From NCBI RefSeq assembly GCF_000308835.1, contig NZ_BAGN01000158.1:1-64000 (forward strand): a stretch of 64,000 bases of DNA, given 5' to 3'. The notes beneath the pieces are model-generated. The model did no database searches, was not told the origin of the DNA, and saw only the letters and a program-made list of their open reading frames with translations. The stretch is from Nocardia vinacea NBRC 16497. GTDB lineage: Bacteria > Actinomycetota > Actinomycetes > Mycobacteriales > Mycobacteriaceae. The position numbers and the translations under genes are program-made. Shown one piece after another: positions 15,718 through 24,303 of this stretch. Numbering within the stretch: the stretch's first letter is position 1; every line of letters begins with the position of its first letter.

Positions 15718-16698
15718 GTGAAACTTCTGGTCACGGGTGGCGCGGGCTATGTCGGTGGCGTCTGCGCGCAGGTTCTGCTCGAATCGGGGCACGAGATCGT
15801 GGTGGTCGACGATCTGTCGACCGGCAATGCAGCGGGCGTGCCGTCCGAGGCGCGATTCGTCGAGGGTGATGTCGCGGTCGCCGCGCCCGCTCTGCTCGAG
15901 GCCGAATCCTTCGATGGTGTCCTGCATTTCGCGGCGCAGTCGCTGGTCGGTGAGTCGGTGCAACAGCCGGAGAAGTACTGGCACGGCAACGTGGTGAAGA
16001 CGCTGGAGTTGCTGGAGGCGATGCGCCGCACCGAGACGCCGCGGCTGGTCTTCTCCTCGACCGCAGCCGTGTACGGCGAACCCGAACGGGTGCCGATCAC
16101 CGAGGACGCGCCGACCCGGCCGACCAACCCCTACGGCGCCTCCAAACTGGCCATCGACCACGCCATCACCTCCTATTCGATCGCACATGGTCTCGCCGCG
16201 ACCAGCCTGCGCTACTTCAATGTCGCGGGCGCCTACGGCGGCCTCGGTGAAAACCGGGTGGTGGAAACCCATCTCATCCCCCTTGTGCTCCAGGTCGCCC
16301 TCGGCCATCGCAAGGCGATCTCGGTCTTCGGCGCCGACTGGCCCACACCCGACGGCACCGCGGTCCGCGATTACATCCACATTCGCGACCTCGCCGACGC
16401 CCACCTGCTGGCCCTCGGCTCCGCCGAATCCGGCACACATCGCATCTTCAATCTCGGCAGCGGCATCGGTTTCTCGGTCCGCGAGGTGATTTCGGCCTGC
16501 GAGCGCGTCACCGGCCTGCCCATCGCAGCCCAGGACGCACCGCGTCGCGCCGGCGACCCGGCCACGCTGATCGCGTCCAGCGACCGCGCCGTCACCGACC
16601 TCGGCTGGCAGCCCAAGCACAACGATCTGGACGAAATCGTCGCCGATGCTTGGGAATTCCTGCGTGACCTCGGTCCGCTGGCACACAGCGCGAAGTAA
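15718..16698 (+). CDS. galE: UDP-glucose 4-epimerase
   Basis: 326 residues, an extended SDR. It shows the NAD-binding GGAGYVGG motif at residues 7-14, the catalytic Ser in FSSTAAVYG, and Tyr-x-x-x-Lys in NPYGASK. ASLRYFNVAGA-like and YIHIRDLADAHLLAL segments are typical of GalE. It interconverts UDP-glucose and UDP-galactose, the precursor of cell-wall arabinogalactan galactan in mycolata. GTG start 3 bp after the ideR stop, so translation is coupled. Ends at a long hairpin facing the convergent DUF4192 gene. Confidence 0.93.
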   Translation: MKLLVTGGAGYVGGVCAQVLLESGHEIVVVDDLSTGNAAGVPSEARFVEGDVAVAAPALLEAESFDGVLHFAAQSLVGESVQQPEKYWHGNVVKTLELLEAMRRTETPRLVFSSTAAVYGEPERVPITEDAPTRPTNPYGASKLAIDHAITSYSIAHGLAATSLRYFNVAGAYGGLGENRVVETHLIPLVLQVALGHRKAISVFGADWPTPDGTAVRDYIHIRDLADAHLLALGSAESGTHRIFNLGSGIGFSVREVISACERVTGLPIAAQDAPRRAGDPATLIASSDRAVTDLGWQPKHNDLDEIVADAWEFLRDLGPLAHSAK

Positions 16699-16719
16699 GC
16701 AGGCGCACCATCGAGCGCG

Positions 16720-16763
16720 GCCACATGGTGGTGCCGCATTTGCCACGACCACCACCATGTGGC
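16720..16763. terminator. Bidirectional hairpin between galE and DUF4192 gene
   Basis: GCCACATGGTGGTG (16720-16733) pairs perfectly with CACCACCATGTGGC (16750-16763), a 14-bp stem with a 16-nt loop, between two convergent genes. Probable terminator for both strands. Confidence 0.65.
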
Positions 16764-16803
16764 TCGCCAACTCACCGCTGACCACCCGCGAACGCGAACG
16801 GGC

Positions 16804-18429
16804 TCACCGGACAACCGGCCCCAAATCGATACCGAGGTCCGCGGCAATGCCGAGCCCGCAGTAGGCAAGGCGGCGGAGCGTATCCGGACGCATCCCGGTG
16901 CGCAGTGAGATCTCGAGCAAGCTCGCCATGGAATGGGCGGGATCGGCTTCCAAGGCCGCCTGCAGTGCGACGCCGGCGAGCGGCCCGTCACCGCGGATGT
17001 AGGCGCTGTAGCCGAGAAGTGTTGCCGCATCGGCACGGTCGCTGCCCGACAGTGCATGCGTCAGCGCCACCCAGAGGGTCTCCGCAGGGGCCGCATGATC
17101 TCCGACGGCCAGCCCGAACAGCGAGTCGCGCACCGTCCGATCACGCAGTGCCGCGGCCAGTTCCGCGTATTCCTGGGCGGTGAGTGCCACACCGGAGTCG
17201 ATGTTGGCGATCTGCCACAGCACATGTTCGAGTGCCCGCCGGTGGTATCCATCAGGATCACCGCGCCGGACGGCCGCCGCGTACCGCTCGTGCGCGAGCG
17301 CGCGAGCGCTGTCCAGATGTTCCGCGACCTGGTGCGCCAGTTCCTCATCCGGTGCGACCAGAGCGGTCAGCTCCGAACGGGTTCCCCGGATCGGCCGCCC
17401 TTCGAGCACATGCGCTACCGTCACCATCGATGTGGCCGGATCCGGCAGCGTCCCATGGTGATTCGCATCGAGCAGACTCCACCACCGCTGATCCGCCTCG
17501 ATGGCGCGCACCGCCCAGGCACCCTCGAGGTACACCTCGGCGCGCGCCAGTCGGCGCGCGAACGCCGCGATGAGCGTGCCCCACGGTCCCGTGCTCCCCG
17601 TACCGTTTCGGCGCGTGCGCCGCGGTTCACGCACTCGGTCATCGACGATTACCGCGAGTACTTCCGTCGCCCCCTCTGCGGCACAGATGTGCGAAACACA
17701 CTCCGCATATGCCGCCGCGAGCCCCCGCCGACTTCCGCCTTCCTGATCCAAATCGAACCGCACCACCGCGTCGATGATCGGACTCTGCTCCGCATCGGTC
17801 GTGCCCCGCAGCACCGCCACCACCAGCGACCGCTCCGGCACGAATCCGACCATGGCGGGGACCGCCACAATCAATTCACCGGGATCGTCGACATGCAGTG
17901 AATCCCCTGGGATCCGATCCCCGAATTCCGGCGGTGGTTCCGCACAGATTCCCGGGCGCGGCTCTTTCCCGAAACCTCGTGTGCATTCCGACAATTCGTC
18001 GTCGACATCAGGGTCGAAGAAGGACACCGAATCAATTCGGGCCGAGACATCGTCGACAGGCCACGTGCGATATGCATGCGCCCCAACGCTATCGCGCGCT
18101 GGTTCATCGAAACGCGGCGCAGGGACAATGTCACTCGAATACACGACGGCGTGCGAGCCCTCTGTTTCGTCGACGTCATGCACCCCGCGATCCACTGACC
18201 TCTGAGTAGCAGCTAGATGCTCGGCGGCTCGATAGTCCGCTGGCTTGTCGGTACCTATCCCGGCGCCGTCACGCGGATGCTCGACATCCCGTCGGCCCGA
18301 GTCGCTGACACCCGACGAGTGGGCGGATTTGCGGAGGTGAACGGCGGGGCTAGCGCAAAAACCGGTGCGCGGCGATGCGCCATCGCCTGGATCTCCGAGG
18401 GCGGGAGCGGGATTCGTGGAAGTCGTCAT
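16804..18429 (-). CDS. DUF4192 domain-containing protein
   Basis: 541 residues. The N-terminal 175 residues are charged and low in predicted structure. The DUF4192 domain starts at DDPGELIVAVPAMVGFVPER and runs to the C-terminus, with the family features RSLVVAVL, WGTLIAAFARRLA and a helical end (DRADAATLLGYSAYIRGDGP, ALEADPAHSMASLLE). Function unknown. It takes the position of Rv2712c downstream of ideR. The start at ATG 18429 makes an unusually long N-terminal extension, so an internal start is possible. Codon use in the first 500 bp is less GC3-biased than the rest. Confidence 0.85.
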   Translation of the reverse strand: MTTSTNPAPALGDPGDGASPRTGFCASPAVHLRKSAHSSGVSDSGRRDVEHPRDGAGIGTDKPADYRAAEHLAATQRSVDRGVHDVDETEGSHAVVYSSDIVPAPRFDEPARDSVGAHAYRTWPVDDVSARIDSVSFFDPDVDDELSECTRGFGKEPRPGICAEPPPEFGDRIPGDSLHVDDPGELIVAVPAMVGFVPERSLVVAVLRGTTDAEQSPIIDAVVRFDLDQEGGSRRGLAAAYAECVSHICAAEGATEVLAVIVDDRVREPRRTRRNGTGSTGPWGTLIAAFARRLARAEVYLEGAWAVRAIEADQRWWSLLDANHHGTLPDPATSMVTVAHVLEGRPIRGTRSELTALVAPDEELAHQVAEHLDSARALAHERYAAAVRRGDPDGYHRRALEHVLWQIANIDSGVALTAQEYAELAAALRDRTVRDSLFGLAVGDHAAPAETLWVALTHALSGSDRADAATLLGYSAYIRGDGPLAGVALQAALEADPAHSMASLLEISLRTGMRPDTLRRLAYCGLGIAADLGIDLGPVVR

Positions 18430-18626
18430 GCATCGAGGGTGCGCTCACCCACCTCGAAGCCCGGGACACCGACCTGGGAATATCGTGGGACCGAATTGCC
18501 CTGTGGAAAACACTTGGGCTGTGGACGAATCGGGAATCGGACCCGAATACGGCGACGAGTATGTCGGTGCCACCTGCTACTGTCCGGCCGCAAGCTCCAG
18601 CCACCGTGCGGCGGAGGCCGCCGCAT

Positions 18627-19343
18627 TCACCCCTGCTTCACTTGCCGCACCGCCGTCGTGAACAGCTCGTCCAATGCCGCCGTATCCGGCTTCGCATTGC
18701 CGAATGTCATGTACGTCACCGTGATTCGCACATCGGCGACCTGCCCGGTGAGCGTCTGCATCGACTGCGTCAGCCCGGCCGCGCTCACCTGCGGCGCCAC
18801 CGTGCGGCGCAGCGCGAGCGTGTCGTCGGCATCGACCGTCGGCGGCGCTTGCAGTTCGGTGGTCACCGTCGTCGTCGCACCCGCTCGGCTGACGTGCACC
18901 TGCTGACACCGCTTCAACTGGTCACGCAACGCCGACAACGGCTGTCCGGTTCTGGTCAACTCCACGGTCATCGTGGCACGCGTATCGTTGTCGGTGCCCA
19001 CCGCGACGGCCGTCTGATTCGGACCGAATTGCTGAGCGGGCGGAACACATCCATCGGGCTGCACCGTCGAACCGCGCCCGACCCCGGTCAGATCCCCCGC
19101 CGCCTGCGCGGCCGCCTCCGGTGGCAGCACGACCGCCTCGTATCCGGCCGGGAACTGCGTGGGATCGGGCAGCAGCGCCGAAAGCTGTGCCGTCACATAC
19201 TGGGGCCCCGCACTCGGACCGGAGGCGACCGGATGTCCGGTCACCGTCGACGCGCAGCCGGCGAGCAGCGCCGCGCCGACGGCAAGGGGCACCCAACCCG
19301 AGACCCCGAATCCGAGTGGCCCCCTGCGCGTCGAATTCGGCAC
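18627..19343 (-). CDS. Lipoprotein with PknH-like/DUF5642 sensor domain
   Basis: 238 residues from GTG 19343; GGAG lies 8 nt upstream. The N-terminus has basic residues, a hydrophobic core and the lipobox LLAGC (cysteine near residue 29), so it should be diacylglyceryl-anchored outside the membrane. The mature part begins with a Ser/Pro linker, then YVTAQLSALLPDPTQFPAGY, which resembles the extracytoplasmic PknH/DUF5642 sensor domains of mycolata. Two cysteines (DGCVPP and RCQQV) probably form a disulfide. Role unknown. It is divergent from the PAC2 gene. Confidence 0.75.
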   Translation of the reverse strand: MPNSTRRGPLGFGVSGWVPLAVGAALLAGCASTVTGHPVASGPSAGPQYVTAQLSALLPDPTQFPAGYEAVVLPPEAAAQAAGDLTGVGRGSTVQPDGCVPPAQQFGPNQTAVAVGTDNDTRATMTVELTRTGQPLSALRDQLKRCQQVHVSRAGATTTVTTELQAPPTVDADDTLALRRTVAPQVSAAGLTQSMQTLTGQVADVRITVTYMTFGNAKPDTAALDELFTTAVRQVKQG

Positions 19344-19583
19344 AGTCACCGCTCCACTGTGCCAAACTCCCCGTGCCCGCCCGCGATGCCACGCCGATTC
19401 TTCGAGCGACGGGGAATGTGCGGGGCAGCACCGATGTTGCCCTGTCTTATGGGTCGGTGTCGCCCGTGGCAACGTGTGTCGGCGCCATGGGGGACAATGG
19501 ACAGTGGTTGACCGCCGCGAATTGCCCAACAGGCCTGTGAACCTGGAAGCTCGCATCGGTGAACCGCGCAGGAAGGAGACGCG

Positions 19584-20528
19584 ATGGACCACGAGTCGCG
19601 AATGTACGAGTTGGAGTTCCCAGCTCCGCAGCTGTCGAACGACGATGGTTTGGGTCCGGTCCTGGTACACGGACTGGAGGGCTTCACCGATGCCGGGCAT
19701 GCGGTGCGGCTGGCCACGACGCACCTGCGCGAGAGTCTCGAGAGCGAGCTGGTCGCCTCGTTCGATGTCGACGAGTTGCTGGACTACCGCTCGCGTCGTC
19801 CGTTGATGACGTTCAAGACCGACCATTTCTCGGAATACGCCGAGCCCGAGCTGAATCTCTGGGCGCTGCGTGATACCGCGGGCACCCCATTCCTGCTGCT
19901 GTCCGGCCTGGAACCGGATCTGCGCTGGGAGAAATTCACCACCGCGGTGCGTCTGCTCGCCGAACAGCTCGGTGTGCGGCGCAGCATCGGACTGAGTGCC
20001 ATCCCGATGGCGATCCCGCATACCCGCCCGCTCGGCATCACCGCGCATTCCTCCGACCGCGACCTCATCGCCGACCATCAGCGCTGGCCGGGCGAACTAC
20101 AGGTGCCGGGCAGCGCGTCCTCGCTGCTGGAGTACCGGATGGCCCAGCACGGTCACGAATCCGTCGGATTCTCGGTGCATGTGCCGCACTACCTCGCGCA
20201 GACCGCCTACCCGGAGGCCGCGCAGACCCTGCTCGAGCACGTCGCCGACAACGCGGGCCTGGAATTTCCGCTGGCCGCGCTCGGTGAGGCCGCCGCGCGG
20301 GTGCGCGAGCAGGTCAACGAGCACATCGCGGGTAATTCCGAGGTCGAAACCGTGGTGCACGCGCTCGAGCGCCAGTACGACAGCTTCGTCTCCGCGCAGG
20401 AACGCCAGTCGAGCCTGCTGGTCGGCGATGGTGAACTGCCCAGCGGCGACGAATTGGGTGCCGAATTCGAGCGCTTCCTGGCCGAGCAGGGCGGCTACGA
20501 CGGCGACGAGGACGAACAGTCCAACTGA
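19584..20528 (+). CDS. PAC2 family protein (proteasome-assembly-chaperone fold)
   Basis: 314 residues. The PAC2 domain begins at GPVLVHGLEGFTDAGHAVRL and continues through LLLSGLEPDLRWEKF, VRRSIGLSAIPMAIPHTRPL and VGFSVHVPHYLAQTAYPEAA. The C-terminal 90 residues are helical with an acidic tail. It corresponds to Rv2714, whose crystal structure showed this fold. Actinobacterial PAC2 proteins may assist proteasome assembly, which is not shown. The ATG at 19584 has the ribosome-binding site AGGAAGGAG. Confidence 0.88.
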   Translation: MDHESRMYELEFPAPQLSNDDGLGPVLVHGLEGFTDAGHAVRLATTHLRESLESELVASFDVDELLDYRSRRPLMTFKTDHFSEYAEPELNLWALRDTAGTPFLLLSGLEPDLRWEKFTTAVRLLAEQLGVRRSIGLSAIPMAIPHTRPLGITAHSSDRDLIADHQRWPGELQVPGSASSLLEYRMAQHGHESVGFSVHVPHYLAQTAYPEAAQTLLEHVADNAGLEFPLAALGEAAARVREQVNEHIAGNSEVETVVHALERQYDSFVSAQERQSSLLVGDGELPSGDELGAEFERFLAEQGGYDGDEDEQSN

Positions 20529-20577
20529 CCCGATCACCCTGACGGGACCGTAGACGGCTGCCCGTAGGGTGGTCGGA

Positions 20578-23076
20578 GTGGATCTGACCGAACTGCTGGA
20601 GATACCGGGAACCGACGCCGACGCGCTCTACGAATCCTTCGGGGAGTGGGCGGCCGAGCAGGGCACCCCGCTGTATCCGGCGCAGGACGAGGCGCTACTG
20701 GAGTTGGCGTCCGGATCCAATGTCATCCTGGCCACCCCCACCGGATCCGGTAAATCCCTCGTCGCGGTCGGCGCGCATTTGTTCGCGTTGACCCGCGGCC
20801 TGCGCACCTACTACACCGCACCCATCAAAGCGCTGGTCAGCGAGAAGTTCTTCGCCCTGTGCGAGGTTTTCGGCGCGGATCGGGTCGGCATGGTGACCGG
20901 TGACGCGGCGGTGAATCCGGAGGCGCCGATCATCTGCGCCACCGCCGAGATCCTGGCGAATATGGCGCTGCGCGAGGGCGCGGCCGCCGATGTCGGCCAG
21001 GTCGTCATGGACGAATTCCACTTCTACGCCGATCCGGACCGTGGCTGGGCCTGGCAGGTGCCGCTGCTGGAACTCCCGCGCGCCCAATTCCTGCTCATGT
21101 CGGCCACTCTGGGCGAGGTCGACTTCTTCGCCGCCGATCTGAAACGCCGCACCGGCAATCCGACCGCCATTGTCGCGGGCACCGAACGTCCTGTCCCGCT
21201 GAGCTTTTCCTACGCACGCACCCCGATCACCGAAACCCTGGAAGATCTCGTCACGACCAATCAGTCGCCGGTGTACGTCGTGCATTTCACCCAGGCCGCC
21301 GCATTGGAACGCGCGCAGGCGCTGACCAGCGTCAACTTCGCCACGCGCGCCGAAAAGGATGCCATCGCAACGGCACTGGGCGATTTCCGCTTCTCCTCCG
21401 GGTTCGGCAAGACTCTGTCCCGGCTGATCCGCCACGGTATCGGCGTACATCACGCGGGCATGCTGCCCAAGTACCGCCGCCTGGTGGAGCGCCTGGCCCA
21501 GGACGGTCTGCTGAAGGTGGTGTGCGGCACCGACACCCTCGGCGTCGGCATCAACGTGCCGATCCGCACGGTACTGCTGACCGGCCTCACCAAATTCGAC
21601 GGTGTGCGCACCCGCAGACTCAAGGCCCGCGAATTCCATCAGATCGCGGGCCGAGCGGGCCGAGCGGGCTACGACACCATGGGCACCGTCGTCGTGCAGG
21701 CGCCCGACCACGAAGTGGAGAACACCCGGCTGCTGGCCAAGGCGGGCGACGATCCGAAGAAACAGCGCAAGGTGGTGCGTCGCAAACCACCGGAGGGCTT
21801 CGTCTCCTGGAGCGAGGAGACCTTCGACCGGCTCGTCGCCGCCAGTCCCGAACCGATGGTGTCGCGCTTCAACGTGACGAACTCCATGCTGCTCAATGTG
21901 ATCGCCCGCCCGGGCAATTGCTTCGACGCCATGCGCCATCTGCTGGAGGACAATCACGAGCCCCGCCCCGCGCAACGCCGCCACATCCTGCGCGCCATCC
22001 GCCTGTATCGCGCCCTCCGCGATGCCGGTGTGGTGCAACAGCTTCCCGAACCCGACGCACAGGGCCGCCGCGCCAGGCTCACCGTCGACCTGCAGCGCGA
22101 TTTCGCCCTCGACCAGCCCCTGTCCCCCTTCGCCCTCGCCGCGCTCGACCTGCTCGACAAGGACGCCCCCGGCTACACCCTGGACGTCATCTCCCTCATC
22201 GAATCGACGCTCGAAGATCCGCGCCAGCTGCTGATGGCCCAGCAGCACAAAGCCCGCGGCCAGGCGATCAACGAGATGAAGGCCGACGGCATCGAATACG
22301 ACGAACGCATGGAGCTGCTGGAAGAGGTCACCTGGCCCAAACCGCTGGCCGAGCTGATCGAACCCGCCTTCGAGACCTACCGGGCCGGGCACCCCTGGAT
22401 GTCGGAATTCGCCCCGTCCCCCAAATCGGTCGTCCGCGACATGATCGAACGCTCGATGACCTTCGCCGAACTGATCTCGCATTACGAGCTGGCCCGCTCC
22501 GAGGGGGTGGTGCTGCGCTATCTCGCCGACGCCTACCGCGCGCTGCGACGCACGGTCCCGGAATCCGCGCGCACCGAAGATCTCGACGATATGACCGAAT
22601 GGCTGGGTGAGCTTGTGCGCCAAGTGGATTCGAGTCTGCTCGACGAATGGGAGCAGCTCACCAATCCGGGCGCGGAGAGCGATGCCGATCAGCTCGCGTT
22701 CGGCGCGGAAACGGTGCGGCCGATCTCGGCCAACGAGCGCGCGTTCAAGGTGATGATCCGCAATGCCATGTTCCGTCGCGTCGAACTCGCCGCGCTGCGC
22801 CGCTGGGAGGCGCTCGCCGAGCTGGGCACCGGACCGGACTGGGCGGCCGAGCTGACGCCCTACTTCGACGAGTACGAAAGCATCGGCACCGGCCCGGACG
22901 CTCGCGGTCCGCAGCTGTTCCAGGTGGAACAACGCCCCGGTTTCTGGCATGTGCGCCAGGTGCTCGACGATCCTGCCGGGGACCATGGCTGGGCGCTGGC
23001 GGCGGTGGTCGATCTCGCCGAGTCCGACGCCGCGGGCGAGGTCGTATTCGACGAGGTCACGGTAGTCGCAGGGTGA
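20578..23076 (+). CDS. DEAD/DEAH-box RNA helicase with DUF3516 C-terminal domain
   Basis: About 832 residues. The helicase core (about 35-410) has motif I ATPTGSGKS, Ia TAPIKALVSEKFF, II MDEFHFY, III MSATLGEVDFF, V GTDTLGVGINVPIRTVLLTG and VI HQIAGRAGRAGYD. This resembles Ski2-like RNA helicases (HelY relatives). The DUF3516 region fills residues about 410-830. Probably acts in RNA processing or turnover. The start may be GTG 20578 or GTG 20569; both lie in the AGGGTGGTCGGA ribosome-binding stretch. The gene is 49 bp downstream of the PAC2 gene and probably shares its transcript. Confidence 0.88.
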   Translation: MDLTELLEIPGTDADALYESFGEWAAEQGTPLYPAQDEALLELASGSNVILATPTGSGKSLVAVGAHLFALTRGLRTYYTAPIKALVSEKFFALCEVFGADRVGMVTGDAAVNPEAPIICATAEILANMALREGAAADVGQVVMDEFHFYADPDRGWAWQVPLLELPRAQFLLMSATLGEVDFFAADLKRRTGNPTAIVAGTERPVPLSFSYARTPITETLEDLVTTNQSPVYVVHFTQAAALERAQALTSVNFATRAEKDAIATALGDFRFSSGFGKTLSRLIRHGIGVHHAGMLPKYRRLVERLAQDGLLKVVCGTDTLGVGINVPIRTVLLTGLTKFDGVRTRRLKAREFHQIAGRAGRAGYDTMGTVVVQAPDHEVENTRLLAKAGDDPKKQRKVVRRKPPEGFVSWSEETFDRLVAASPEPMVSRFNVTNSMLLNVIARPGNCFDAMRHLLEDNHEPRPAQRRHILRAIRLYRALRDAGVVQQLPEPDAQGRRARLTVDLQRDFALDQPLSPFALAALDLLDKDAPGYTLDVISLIESTLEDPRQLLMAQQHKARGQAINEMKADGIEYDERMELLEEVTWPKPLAELIEPAFETYRAGHPWMSEFAPSPKSVVRDMIERSMTFAELISHYELARSEGVVLRYLADAYRALRRTVPESARTEDLDDMTEWLGELVRQVDSSLLDEWEQLTNPGAESDADQLAFGAETVRPISANERAFKVMIRNAMFRRVELAALRRWEALAELGTGPDWAAELTPYFDEYESIGTGPDARGPQLFQVEQRPGFWHVRQVLDDPAGDHGWALAAVVDLAESDAAGEVVFDEVTVVAG

Positions 23077-23101
23077 TCATGATCAAGGTGTCGTCAACGA
23101 G

Positions 23102-23130
23102 TTGGTTACCAGGGGCATCGCGCTGATACT
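23102..23130 (+). promoter_or_regulatory. Likely housekeeping promoter of the spermidine operon
   Basis: TTGGTT (23102-23107) and GATACT (23125-23130) are 17 bp apart, close to the sigma-70/SigA consensus, and lie 57 bp before the decarboxylase start. The GGAGAG ribosome-binding site follows at 23172-23177. Confidence 0.5.
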
Positions 23131-23187
23131 CTCTCGCGCGGTGCCCGAACGACGGCCGACCCCCAAACGACGGAGAGTTCCCTTAGA

Positions 23188-24303
23188 TTGACCGGTTCAA
23201 ACCTGCCCGAATCGCCCTATCTGGCCATCCACCCAGAGCGGGTGGGCGAGAACTACCGCGCACTCCAGGCCGCGGTACCAGGAGCCCGAATACGCTTCGC
23301 GGTCAAGGCGAGTCCGGTCCCGGAACTCATCCGTCTGCTCGACCGTCACGGCGCGGAGTTCGATGTCGCCAGTGTCGGTGAGATCGACCTGTGCCTGCGC
23401 GAGGGCGTCGCCCCGGCCCGCATGTGTTACGGGAACCCGATCAAGAAGGCCGCCCACATCGCCGCCGCCTACGCCGCGGGCGTGCGCCGCTACGCGTTCG
23501 ACACCGAGGACGATCTGCTGCGCATCGTCGAGCACGCGCCGGGCTCGGAAGTCGAGTGCCGGTTCCTGTCCTCGGCGCCGCAGTCGACGACTCCCTTCGG
23601 CACCAAATTCGGCTGCTCCCCCACCGAGGCGCTGCGCCTGCTGGTGCGCGCCCGCGATCTCGGACTGATCGTCGGGGGTCCGTACTTCCACGTCGGCTCC
23701 CAGCAGACCGACCCGCGGGCCTGGCGGATCGGCATCGAACAGGCGGGCCGCATCGTGGCAGCGTTGGCGGATAAGGATATTCCGGTGCGCTCGGTGAATA
23801 TCGGTGGCGGCCTGCCCATTTCGTACGTCGAGGCGGCGCCCGCACTCGACGATATCGGCGCCGTCATCGCGGCAGCCACCGCCGAATTCCTGCCCGAGAC
23901 CGCCGGACTCGTCATCGAGCCCGGCCGCGCGCTCGTAGGTTCGGCGGGCACCATTCACGCCGAGGTCATCGGCGTGCGCATAGCGCCGGACGGACGGCGC
24001 TGGGTGTATCTCGACATCGGCCGCTACAACGGCATGGCCGAGACCGAGAACGAGTACATCGCATACCGCTTCGTCACCGAACGTGACGGAGATCCCGTGG
24101 ACGAGGCGGTGGTGGCCGGACCGACCTGTGATGGCGACGATGTACTGTATCAACGCACGAAGGTCCTTCTTCCGACCTCGTTGCGAGCCGGTGATCGCAT
24201 CCAGATCCTCGATACCGGCGCCTATACCGCGAGCTATTCGTCGGTGTCCTTCAATGGTTTTCCGCCCTTGACCGTTCATGTCTCGGGCGCTGAGCGAGAG
24301 TGA
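23188..24303 (+). CDS. Type III PLP-dependent ornithine/lysine decarboxylase
   Basis: 371 residues of the alanine-racemase-fold decarboxylase family. PLP lysine is Lys40 in RIRFAVKAS; other landmarks are HVGSQQTDPRAW, NIGGGLPISY and EPGRALVGSAG for the phosphate site, and GPTCDGDDVL with the catalytic Cys of ornithine/lysine decarboxylases. It should make putrescine from ornithine (or cadaverine from lysine). Start is TTG 23188 with GGAGAG upstream. The stop overlaps the start of the SpeD-SpeE fusion by 4 bp (GTGA), so the pair forms a translationally coupled diamine-to-spermidine pathway. Ornithine versus lysine preference cannot be settled from sequence. Confidence 0.9.
   Translation: MTGSNLPESPYLAIHPERVGENYRALQAAVPGARIRFAVKASPVPELIRLLDRHGAEFDVASVGEIDLCLREGVAPARMCYGNPIKKAAHIAAAYAAGVRRYAFDTEDDLLRIVEHAPGSEVECRFLSSAPQSTTPFGTKFGCSPTEALRLLVRARDLGLIVGGPYFHVGSQQTDPRAWRIGIEQAGRIVAALADKDIPVRSVNIGGGLPISYVEAAPALDDIGAVIAAATAEFLPETAGLVIEPGRALVGSAGTIHAEVIGVRIAPDGRRWVYLDIGRYNGMAETENEYIAYRFVTERDGDPVDEAVVAGPTCDGDDVLYQRTKVLLPTSLRAGDRIQILDTGAYTASYSSVSFNGFPPLTVHVSGAERE

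Noticed and set aside
14830..16785. N-terminal extension of AcuC to a 1,077-residue frame
   Set aside because: The extra 652 residues are antisense to ideR and galE, which are clearly real; AcuC similarity begins at ATG 14829.
20695..22986. 763-residue open frame antisense to the DUF3516 helicase
   Set aside because: High-GC shadow frame; no domain, and the sense strand has all helicase motifs.
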